Below are positions 58,901 to 64,000 of a stretch of 64,000 nt of DNA, piece by piece; within the stretch, counting starts at the first letter, position 1, and the number at the start of each line of letters is the position of its first letter. The stretch is from Stichopus chloronotus (taxonomy: Eukaryota > Echinodermata > Holothuroidea > Aspidochirotida > Stichopodidae): contig CM037839.1 in NCBI GenBank assembly GCA_021234535.1, forward strand, positions 27,853,475-27,917,474. Reading direction: 5' to 3'. The notes beneath the pieces are model-generated. The model was not told the DNA's origin, made no database searches, and was given only the letters and a program-made list of their open reading frames with translations. A program made the position numbers and the translations under genes.

Positions 58901-60670
58901 TTCAGAAGGCTGCACACGATCTTACGTGATTCTTTTTACGAAACTTTTAGGGACATTTCAACTTCAAAAATGTATGCAATACAGTTTACTCTACATGACA
59001 TGTGCAACATTTCATAGAATGTTTTGATTTTGAAGCAATATCAATGATTCTTTTCTGATAGGACTATCGTGTTTTCAGCCATTACAACTTAAAGAGTTGA
59101 AATTTAGCATGTATTACAAATGATTCATACACGTCTAAAAACGCTAAAATCGCTGAGTGTCCAGGTGCTGGGCACCCGAAGTCCTACCGGGATGGTCCAT
59201 GGACCCCTCAGGGCGCCTCGTGGCAGGCCCATTGACCCCACACTGGTATGCCAATTGTTTCGCTATCGAATGACGCCTACGGTGCCATTAAGTGGCGGAA
59301 AATCCGACTATACTGTGACTACCCTCCTGGAGATTTACACTCTTTCTAGCACTGTTTATATCATGGTCAAAATCCTAGAATCACCCATTCTTCGAGAACC
59401 TACTAAGTACGGATTTGAACCCAAAATTCATGGCGGCGTCAAGTAATTCGCCCTCACCGCCTCATACTCTGAAAAACCCAGGGGAAACCCTGAACATGCT
59501 GGTCATACACAGTTAATTGGTCAAGCCCCACTTTTTAACAGAGATCACATCACAAACAGTATAGATCAGTGGGCCTAAGATTTTCTCAGCTGGTTCTAGA
59601 TCTTAGAAAGCTCTTTGTGAAGCTTGAAAGATTGGGTGCTTAATGGACTGTTTTAGAGAAATATTTACCTACATTAAATATTATTAAATAGGGCCTATAC
59701 ATGTTATAGGCCTGTATTTGCATATTTTATTGTTACATCATTTCAGAAGGAAATTCCCTGAGGGACAATGTGGCTCATCTAGCCTAAGGAACTTTGAGCA
59801 TAGAATTTTGTTTCTCTCAGGAGGTGCATGAATTTAGGAGTCCCACAGGAAAAGGGATGCAATATTTCTTGGCCATATTCCCGTTACTCACTTTGACTCA
59901 CTGACAATACGCATAAAAATGGTTCTTTTCCTCAAAGAAAATGAAACAACAACAACATATTTGAGATGTGAAGTATTTGAATTTCAACTATTGCATGATA
60001 CAACCTAGCCTGATTTATGCCTGTCAGTACGTTACGACAAGCATAACATCGTTTTCAAATCGTACATAGTCCCTAACATCACGCCTATTCTCGCCAGTGA
60101 TAGTTTGCATTCTAGCCTGTAACTTAGGCTAGTAGGACAGAGTCAAAGAGGCGTCTGCCACGAATTGGAATTGAGGTTAAGGCACAGATCACCCAGATGA
60201 AGTTACAGAAATGTCTGATACCAACGAATCGGATAGTTTATGGGATTAGAAATTACTCTACATTTAACCACCAGTACCGCTAACACAACCTAACTTAAAA
60301 ATAAAGTGTAATTTGTACACCAGGTAATTTGTACACACTGATTACTGATCAGCTGTTGTTACTGCTTTGTCATACCCATTTGCAAAGTCCAACACTTCAC
60401 AGCCTAACGTACTAGTTATACGACAAACGGGTACTAAGTTGGCGCTGCACGGTATTAGGTAAGGTGAACAAGTCCTTTCTATAAAGTTTATTTATTGGAA
60501 TAGAAATTGCCTTAAACCATGACATGGTATGCTATAAGACACCCTTGATTCTCATCACTTCTTTGTGTTTCATCTTCTCGACTGACTGAAATAAAAATGA
60601 TACAAGTCCAATGAGAGGCGGTAAGACCAACCTGAAAATTTGCTAGAATCTCGTCTCTGTTCGTCGCCAT
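24016..60670 (-). CDS. FAF1: FAS-associated factor 1, complete, 16 coding exons, 663 aa
   Basis: Exons (minus strand): 60632-60670, 45922-46064, 41789-41994, 36659-36756, 34220-34317, 33392-33581, 32988-33071, 30306-30444, 29568-29713, 28546-28700, 27818-27954, 26778-26866, 26396-26476, 25303-25392, 24530-24745 and 24016-24096. They total 1992 bp with every phase matching; human FAF1 is 650 aa. Order: UBA (about 1-57), ubiquitin-like 1 (106-182), ubiquitin-like 2 (about 203-285), acidic stretch (290-330), UAS thioredoxin-like (about 334-490), charged coiled coil (about 500-575), UBX (about 586-663). Two Ubl domains and no membrane hairpin separate it from FAF2. In other animals FAF1 binds ubiquitinated proteins through UBA and p97/VCP through UBX, promoting degradation. 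The p97-contact loop reads FPK, not the usual FPR. Confidence 0.97.
24530..24745 (-). CDS. FAF1: FAF1 exon 15 (most of UBX)
   Basis: Acceptor TTTCCCAACAG and donor GTAAGT, residues 566-637. It contains TTLRVRLPNGETLIRRFLA, the first UBX strands, and TTFPKKD at 631-637. Confidence 0.96.
25303..25392 (-). CDS. FAF1: FAF1 exon 14 (coiled coil)
   Basis: Acceptor TCTTTTGAAG and donor GTATGT, 30 codons (536-565), almost all Glu, Arg, Lys and Gln. It corresponds to the helix before UBX in FAF1. Confidence 0.93.
26396..26476 (-). CDS. FAF1: FAF1 exon 13 (coiled coil)
   Basis: A T-rich tract precedes acceptor TTTTGCAG; the donor is GTACTG. Residues 509-535 include KQEQDLAYQESLFVDRAK, matching the KREQDEAYRLSLEADRAK region of vertebrate FAF1. 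Confidence 0.96.
26778..26866 (-). CDS. FAF1: FAF1 exon 12, followed by a GC donor
   Basis: Acceptor AATTCACAG. The exon completes Gly479 and codes 480-508, ending EIQME. The donor reads GAG/GCAAGT, a GC-AG intron. Joining here to exon 13 gives an ungapped alignment to vertebrate FAF1 across the junction. Reading through to the next GT would insert unrelated residues. Confidence 0.92.
27818..27954 (-). CDS. FAF1: FAF1 exon 11 (end of UAS)
   Basis: Acceptor TTGTACGACAG and donor GTAAAG. It codes VLDAFKKQFGSVTMATIR, then FPALVIIM and VFYVSQ, the last strands of the thioredoxin-like UAS fold. Phase is 2 in and 1 out. Confidence 0.95.
28546..28700 (-). CDS. FAF1: FAF1 exon 10 (core of UAS)
   Basis: Acceptor TTGCTTGCAG and donor GTGAGT. 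It codes RKLLAVYIHHD, then FCSQILCSESVVSFLSQNF and VTWAWDVT, the most conserved stretch of FAF1 and diagnostic for the gene. Confidence 0.98.
29568..29713 (-). CDS. FAF1: FAF1 exon 9 (start of UAS)
   Basis: Acceptor TTATTCTTCAG and donor GTATAA. It codes ALQNFSREFEQRYGATHP then FYLGSLEDAMREAF, matching the first helix and entry strand of the UAS domain. Confidence 0.95.
30306..30444 (-). CDS. FAF1: FAF1 exon 8 (acidic linker)
   Basis: Acceptor CAACATTTCAG and donor GTGAGT, phase 0 in and 1 out. It codes an Asp/Glu/Ser-rich linker (DDDSSDDDFQDA, YEEEEARSSS), as between Ubl2 and UAS in vertebrate FAF1. Confidence 0.93.
30530..30800 (+). repeat. Helentron/pearl-like core units in FAF1 intron 7
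   Basis: Two diverged units with the CTTCTTGAGATTCCATGTCT, CTACAAG and TGACCTCA...TGACCTT blocks. TGACCTTTGACC at 30747-30758 lacks only the final base of a DR1. Confidence 0.65.
31020..31770 (+). repeat. ~130-bp repeat array in FAF1 intron 7
   Basis: Several units of the family first seen at 13450-14830, same orientation on the + strand: GGAGAAGAAGCATTTTGTAG, then TTTCATAAAATGG, then ATTCCTGAACACCC. The array ends in the TAGA microsatellite. Confidence 0.75.
31783..32016 (+). repeat. Compound TAGA microsatellite
   Basis: Successive blocks are TAGATTAGCTAGA-type units, pure GATA, GATTA-type units, GACAGATA units, GATA again and finally AAAT. It is a mosaic of related short motifs, in FAF1 intron 7. 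Confidence 0.95.
32988..33071 (-). CDS. FAF1: FAF1 exon 7 (end of Ubl2)
   Basis: Acceptor TGTATTGCAG and donor GTGAGA, 28 codons in phase 0. LTLAASGINHPRHTLTLAR matches the last strand of the second ubiquitin-like domain. Confidence 0.92.
33392..33581 (-). CDS. FAF1: FAF1 exon 6 (Ubl2)
   Basis: Acceptor GTTCATTGCAG and donor GTAAGT. It codes SYVLEITDTDES, then IFDVKQGVFALTNIPPRQQ and KWGGW, the ubiquitin-like fold aligned with vertebrate IQEVKRNVYDLTSIPVRHQ. Confidence 0.95.
34220..34317 (-). CDS. FAF1: FAF1 exon 5 (end of Ubl1 and acidic linker)
   Basis: Acceptor GTTGTCTCCAG and donor GTAAGT, phase 0 in and 2 out. LLSRLHLPLMNKLKLYTPD ends Ubl1; the rest is a Glu-rich linker. Confidence 0.93.
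36659..36756 (-). CDS. FAF1: FAF1 exon 4 (Ubl1)
   Basis: Acceptor CCTTTCTCCAG and donor GTATGA. It completes a split Gly and codes VIKDLLAEELKLPRDKITLT then GWSSG, aligned with the vertebrate IKQILENELQIPVSKMLLKGW segment. Confidence 0.94.
37065..37965 (+). mobile_element. Helentron/pearl-like element: five ~142-bp core units, CA microsatellite, terminal hairpin
   Basis: Five core units carry TGACCTTTGACCT-type blocks at 37213, 37357, 37493, 37636 and 37781, a spacing of 136-145 bp. After the last unit come GTGTTTACAAGCC, a (CA)n run and a perfect 10-bp stem hairpin ATTCCTTGCC/GGCAAGGAAT (37931-37957). The left side begins near GATTCCTTGCCAA (37052), half of the same palindrome. This order resembles the Helentron-derived DINE/pearl elements of invertebrates. 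No Rep/helicase is present, so it is nonautonomous. It lies in FAF1 intron 3. Confidence 0.65.
38095..38620 (+). repeat. ~130-bp repeat array in FAF1 intron 3
   Basis: About four units of the family at 13450-14830, same strand, with ATAAAATCTGTAGAAAGAGA, CATGACTTTATAAAGGGGCC and GACCCAAACAT blocks. Confidence 0.75.
39067..39299 (+). repeat. 18-bp minisatellite, 13 copies
   Basis: Unit AAGGAAGGGCATAGGGAC is repeated 13 times in perfect register. Copy 12 has one G-to-A change (39267) and the last copy is slightly altered. Because 18 is a multiple of 3 and the unit contains no stop in several frames, long open frames exist on both strands (for example a GHRDKE hexapeptide repeat). These are shadows, not a gene. 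It is in FAF1 intron 3. Confidence 0.97.
39355..39840 (+). repeat. Helentron/pearl-like element with CAGA tetranucleotide tail
   Basis: Diverged core units with an exact TGACCTTTGACCT at 39646-39658 are followed by TGTTTACAAGCAACCAGA, a (CAGA)n run at about 39767-39787, then CTGACTGCATAGATTCCTTC. Tetranucleotide runs at this place are described for bivalve pearl elements. Confidence 0.6.
41789..41994 (-). CDS. FAF1: FAF1 exon 3 (linker and start of Ubl1)
   Basis: Acceptor TCTATCCACAG and donor GTAAGT, phase 2 in and 1 out. A low-conservation Ser/Pro linker is followed by RMLQFDILFKGKVIPHVIED, the first strands of Ubl1. Confidence 0.93.
45922..46064 (-). CDS. FAF1: FAF1 exon 2 (UBA)
   Basis: Acceptor CTCCCCAACAG and donor GTAAGG. 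It codes ACTSIEDFDECLAHLEQNDW then NLHEAINSVL, the three-helix UBA domain. The phase-2 end is confirmed because exon 3 completes a Val codon. Confidence 0.96.
46578..46870 (+). repeat. ~32-bp tandem repeat in FAF1 intron 1
   Basis: About nine diverged copies of a unit like GGCTATCATAAACCAATCAC then AACAGCATCCACA, spaced 30-34 bp. Landmarks (TATCATA/TACCATA) lie near 46611, 46641, 46674, 46706, 46738, 46770, 46804 and 46838. Confidence 0.75.
49330..49565 (+). repeat. Helentron/pearl-like fragment in FAF1 intron 1
   Basis: A core unit with TGACCTTTGACAT (49381-49393), then ACACACTCACATGCCAACCT, then TGCATAGGTTCC and an imperfect hairpin GGTTCCTTTTG/GAGAGGAACC. Confidence 0.6.
50669..50716 (+). 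repeat. 16-bp repeat, three copies
   Basis: ATAGCACTGTACTCT plus one variable base (A, G, T) occurs at 50669, 50685 and 50701. A short, recent tandem duplication in FAF1 intron 1. Confidence 0.95.
50930..51330. promoter_or_regulatory. CpG-richer intronic patch bounded by two perfect CREs
   Basis: TGACGTCA occurs at 50940-50947 and again at 51314-51321. The DNA between has a clear local excess of CpG (for example GTGCACGCCGCGATGTACCG) in an otherwise AT-rich intron. It could be an enhancer, an alternative FAF1 promoter or a CpG-rich repeat remnant. No TATA box or splice donor is evident. Confidence 0.35.
51721..51842 (-). repeat. Palindromic ~120-bp element, copy 2 (inverted relative to copy 1)
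   Basis: It runs AACATGAAACCC to GGTATTTTGTC. The internal arms CCCCTTTCCAATGTTG and CAACATTGAAAGGGGG are nearly perfect inverted repeats. The reverse complement matches 1148-1268 with a modest number of differences. It sits in FAF1 intron 1. Confidence 0.75.
52690..52795 (+). other. tRNA-like sequence with A and B boxes (SINE or tRNA remnant)
   Basis: TGGTAGAGCGTGGG resembles a Pol III A box and GGTTCGATTC (near 52767) a B box, but they are about 77 bp apart, longer than in an ordinary tRNA. No good acceptor stem pairs. A tRNA-derived SINE head or a decayed tRNA with an insertion fits better than a working tRNA. Confidence 0.35.
54515..55250 (+). repeat. Helentron/pearl-like element in FAF1 intron 1
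   Basis: It starts near TGATTCCTTGCCAAGATC. Core units carry exact TGACCTTTGACCT at 54931-54943 and CGACCTTTGACCA at about 55073. It ends GTTTACAAGCCAGGGCATCA, a short CA-rich run and a hairpin CCTTGC/GGCAAG (about 55227-55246). This is the same order as 37065-37965. Confidence 0.65.
58074..59492. mobile_element. 1.4-kb nonautonomous hAT-like element with CAGGGTTTCCCCTGG TIRs
   Basis: CAGGGTTTCCCCTGG at 58074-58088 is matched exactly by its reverse complement at 59478-59492. AACAT flanks both ends directly (58069-58073 and 59493-59497), a 5-bp duplication. Subterminal CCGCCTC motifs recur inside both ends. CAGGG termini are common in hAT elements. The longest internal open frame (59120-59446) has no recognisable transposase motif. 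It lies in FAF1 intron 1 and is more GC-rich near its ends. Confidence 0.7.
60632..60670 (-). CDS. FAF1: FAF1 exon 1 (start codon)
   Basis: ATG at 60668-60670 with A at -3 and G at +4. It codes MATNRDEILANFQ, then donor GTTGGT. This matches the N-terminal helix of the FAF1 UBA domain and joins exon 2 in phase 0 across a 14.6-kb intron. Confidence 0.94.
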
Positions 60671-61624
60671 TGTTGTTTGGAAACAAAATGTGGAACGTCG
60701 AAGAAGTCATGACGTCACGTCGTAATGGGGGGAAGCACCCTTTTGTTTTTAACTTTCAAGCAATGACATGCAGCGAAATAGTCACCAGACAGATCCGATG
60801 CAACGGAATGTTTAACTTATGCCATACAGAATACACAGAAAATAATCACCATGGTTTTAAGCAAATACTGTGAATCGCTATGAGCTACATTTGGAACGAG
60901 AAAAAGTCCAGGTGTTGAAACGTCACATCTGTCCAGGGTTAGCTCGCTGTGGCAAACAAGTAGGAACTTGTCGGATATCTGACGAAATCATGCAGCATAA
61001 GTCTGGCGTTGCAAGTCTCAATCATTCCTGCAGAAAAAAAAGATCCACAATTTCGTTGTTGGATTTATCCTGACTGCATTGCATTTTTGTCAGCCTTGAG
61101 CTCATTTGGACAACGGTAGCTGAAGTCTGGAATGGATTTTCGTAGCCGATTGCTGTGAACGTCAACTTGAATGACATGCAATTATTTTACAGCGTTGTAG
61201 GCCTATTTCATATAAATTTATTATTGTTTACCATAAAGTCATATGCAGATTTCTATGCCACTGTTTGATATCACACTGGATTATTTGTTTCGTTTCTGCG
61301 TGTGTGTGTGTGTTTTTTTTTAATATTCGCTATGTTTCGAAATAGAGGAGGCTTCAAGTTGAACTAAATATGTCATCAAATTTCTTACCGCTGAAGAAGT
61401 TTTCGTCTTTGGAGACAGTATACTTGCATCCTTACTTAGTACATGAAACTGCACAACACAGAGGCCTAATGTTACAATCTACAGCAGATTTATTCAGCGG
61501 AGGCCTATCAATCAGATTCCAATTTTAAGAAAGTCCCATGTTCAGCTTTGCTAACTTTCTGAAGGTATTCTGAAGACTGATATTTGGCTGTTCGCAAAAT
61601 GTGATACTCAGTCATCTTAATTTG
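60671..61624. promoter_or_regulatory. Divergent promoter region between FAF1 and the ankyrin gene
   Basis: The region separates two start codons facing apart. A perfect CRE (TGACGTCA, 60710-60717) within CATGACGTCACGTCG lies 40 bases upstream of the FAF1 ATG, among several CpGs. A (GT)n run followed by T8 is at about 61298-61322. No clear TATA box was seen for either gene. Confidence 0.45.
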
Positions 61625-61771
61625 ATGGATACGTTTGAAGTAAACAAATCTATCTGGGGCGCCTCTTCGAGGGGTGATTTGGCGAGGTTGCAGGAAATAT
61701 TTGACGACCCTCAAGAACGAGGGCTTGAACAAGTGAATGAGAGAAATAAGTATGGATACACTCCAATTCAA
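61625..61771 (+). CDS. First coding exon of an ankyrin-repeat-like protein (partial)
   Basis: ATG at 61625 opens 49 codons ending at donor GTAAGA. The peptide MDTFEVNKSIWGASSRGDLA, then RLQEIF, then VNERNKYGYTPIQ, looks like an ankyrin helix pair followed by the N-x-x-G-Y-T-P turn that starts the next repeat. ANKRD39 has a similar start (IWSAALNGDL, GYTALH), but the match is too short to name. No further exon was found before the right edge, so the gene continues outside. The Kozak context is weak (T at -3), and a minimal ATGTGA uORF lies at 61599-61604. Confidence 0.7.
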
Positions 61772-64000
61772 GTAAGAATTTATCTTCTTCTTTTTAAGCA
61801 AATTCAATACCTCAGAATTATTTTACTCTGCAGTGATGCAACCGAACAGCCCGCACATTAAGGCCCCATAAAAGCGAGGTATACTCGATTCTTGTCACTG
61901 CAGGGTCTCTGAAAAAGAAACTGTCACCTGCTTTTTTTTTGTTCAAATTTTATTGCAGATTATATTTTTTCCAGTATGTTCTATCCGGGCTCTATTTTAT
62001 ATTATAAAGCATGTATCCAGATTGATGAGAATAACAGCAGGTATGTATACTGGAGGAACGTTTATGTGATTTGGTCGTACTCAAAGTGATTAGGACTATA
62101 GGCTATAGTTACGCAAGGGCAGTAAGGAGCGATGTCAGTGATGAAATGTTCATTAAAATGCACATGAAACAAAGGGCCTATACGTTGGATTTTTTATATG
62201 ATAATACAAACAAATCCTCCCGGCCTTCAAAACTGACCCTAAAGCTGATGAGAAACAATTGGTTTTTTTTGGGGGGGGGGAGGGGGGATGGGTTGGGACT
62301 GGAGGTGTAGCGGCGATATGGAGCTAGAGTAGGACCCGAGGAGAGGAGATATGCCGGTATTCAATAAAATATGTGTAGTTAAACATACACGAATAGCTTG
62401 TATCTGGGTAGGCCACACACGGTCAATCCTGTAGGTTTTCTGAAGAGAAATTTTGCAAACTTTATTCAATTATCACAGTTGTACAGCAAGGAGGATAAGT
62501 GCAGTCAAGGCTTCTTCCTAATATAGCCTAAAAACACGTTGTACTTGCAGGGATTTGAAATTGACCACTAGGGGATAAAATTTTGCCCCTGAACAATTCA
62601 AAGTTAATAAGGATACACTTATTGAAATGCCGCACTTTTACGGAAAATGAGGTCCGATAACATATCAAATGAAAAAGTGCACTTCATGAGTGCTACTTAT
62701 CACGATAAATTTGTGAGATCGATTTTCTTGTCCACCCTCAACCCCCCAGCCTTCCCTAGTCCTTTTCATTTCGAACACACCCTAAGTGATAGAAACATTC
62801 ACAACAGTCATGTCAGGCTGGATGTAAAATAGTATCGCAAAAATATTTGCTGTGATCAAACTAAAGTTTCCCCTTAATGAAGTGAAAATAAACCTGGACT
62901 ATAACTTAGTAGGGATTTTCTCTTGCCTATTTAGAGCAGCATGGATGACGTAAACTTTTCCATTAGTTTCGATTGTTGTTTTAGTTTATGATTGATAACT
63001 CGTTGAGTCATTCATGGCGTGTATTGTAAGTAAACCAAACGCAACTCAGACAATTGCACCTGTCGGACTTCAAATTATCGTGTACCGTACTCAAATTCTC
63101 CATGCTCTGTTTATATTATAGTCACGTGTCATGCTTTGCCCTTATGATCATATCAAAAGCACAACGGATGATGGCGGATAAACACGACATAGGCCACTTT
63201 TTATATTTGCAAAAGTTTAATGACATGTATTTGTTAAAATTAATTAGAAAATCCGTTTTTCTGGGAATGCATTGTAGGATGATATATGTATGTTCATATG
63301 TTCATACTTGTTTGTTATTAATTTCATCATGCAGTTGCGGTACGAGCGAAAAGTGTTCACTTGGTTTTGTCGTCACAATGTAGGTAATTAGATATCAGCA
63401 AGCGGGCAGTGCAGCAATTGTTTCACAGAAATCATTGACTATATTTTCACTGTATGAAAAAAGGAGAACGTTGACAACTGTCTTAGAAGTAGCTGGGGGT
63501 GAAGCAAATTTTGACATTGTTTTGATTTAATTGACATTACATTGTGATGGTATACGTTGACAACTATTATTTAAAATGCATTGAGGTAAACGCTTAACTA
63601 TCAGAAATGAAGATCGTACAAATCTAGGTTTGTAAACTTGACGGACGACTTAGAGGCTCCCAACCTACTCATATCTGCATATTCGCTGGCAAACTCAGCC
63701 TGTGGATTTAAATGGAAAACAAAATGCGGAGAATTCAGTATAGAGCAAACTGACAGCATGCAGAATATGTGAATTTCGTATATGATGGTCCTAAGTCACA
63801 TCCATGCATTATGGATATCAAATATATATTGCATTATGGGACAACTGTGATGTCATACAAGACGAACTGATTGAATATCGTTTGAACTTTTTCACAAGGA
63901 CCTATGACCTTTCGGGGGGTCTTATGGCACAGGGGTCCATCAATTTCCTTCTTCACTGGTCTTCTATAACTTCTCGTCTTGTCGATTTTTTTCTCTTGTA
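61772..64000. other. Probable first intron of the ankyrin-like gene
   Basis: No ankyrin-like exon could be supported. A poly-G run at about 62270-62287 and general AT-rich DNA are visible. The open frame at 63054-63383 lacks family motifs. Confidence 0.45.

Noticed and set aside
59120..59446. 108-codon open frame inside the 1.4-kb CAGGG element
   Set aside because: No DDE, zinc-finger or hAT dimerisation features were recognisable. It is probably noncoding interior of a nonautonomous element.
63054..63383. 109-codon open frame near the right edge as a second ankyrin exon
   Set aside because: It is Cys/Ser/hydrophobic-rich, has no ankyrin consensus, and does not fit the phase and repeat expected after 61771.

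Overview
This is eukaryotic, animal nuclear DNA. It is AT-rich, has spliced genes with large introns, and is dense in transposon remnants and tandem repeats. The protein families are pan-metazoan. The repeats resemble those of marine invertebrates, possibly a deuterostome such as an echinoderm or hemichordate; the species-level guess is weak. There is no bacterial operon structure, rRNA or CRISPR array.

Layout. (1) 1-2925: the last coding exon (58 codons, + strand) and 3'UTR of a gene entering from the left, product not recognised. (2) 2926-11874: gene-poor DNA with several mobile elements, some nested: a ~2.2 kb hAT/foldback-like element (6109-8325), two TTAA-type MITEs, and a 176-bp MITE inside one of them. 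(3) 11875-17028: a complete calcyphosine-like gene (CAPSL, + strand, 4 coding exons, 209 aa, EF-hands), with a repeat array in intron 2 and a probable poly(A) signal near 19846. (4) 24016-60670: a complete FAF1 gene on the minus strand, reconstructed here as 16 coding exons with consistent phases (1992 bp, 663 aa). It has UBA, two ubiquitin-like, UAS, coiled-coil and UBX domains, and one intron with a GC donor. (5) 61625 to the right edge: the first coding exon of an ankyrin-repeat-like gene, divergent from FAF1, continuing out of the window.

CAPSL and FAF1 converge tail to tail. FAF1 and the ankyrin gene are head to head, their start codons about 0.95 kb apart. FAF1 is predicted to be an adaptor bringing ubiquitinated proteins to the p97/VCP ATPase; CAPSL is a small calcium-binding protein. 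Nothing suggests a shared pathway.

The most unusual content is in the repeats. One dispersed family has ~140-bp tandem core units, a CA/GACA microsatellite and a terminal hairpin, resembling Helentron/pearl-type elements, and its units repeatedly carry AGGTCA direct repeats with 1-bp spacing (DR1, nuclear-receptor half-sites). Others are a near-perfect 13-copy 18-bp minisatellite open on both strands, a palindromic ~120-bp element present twice in opposite orientation, and three DNA transposons with visible terminal repeats and target-site duplications.
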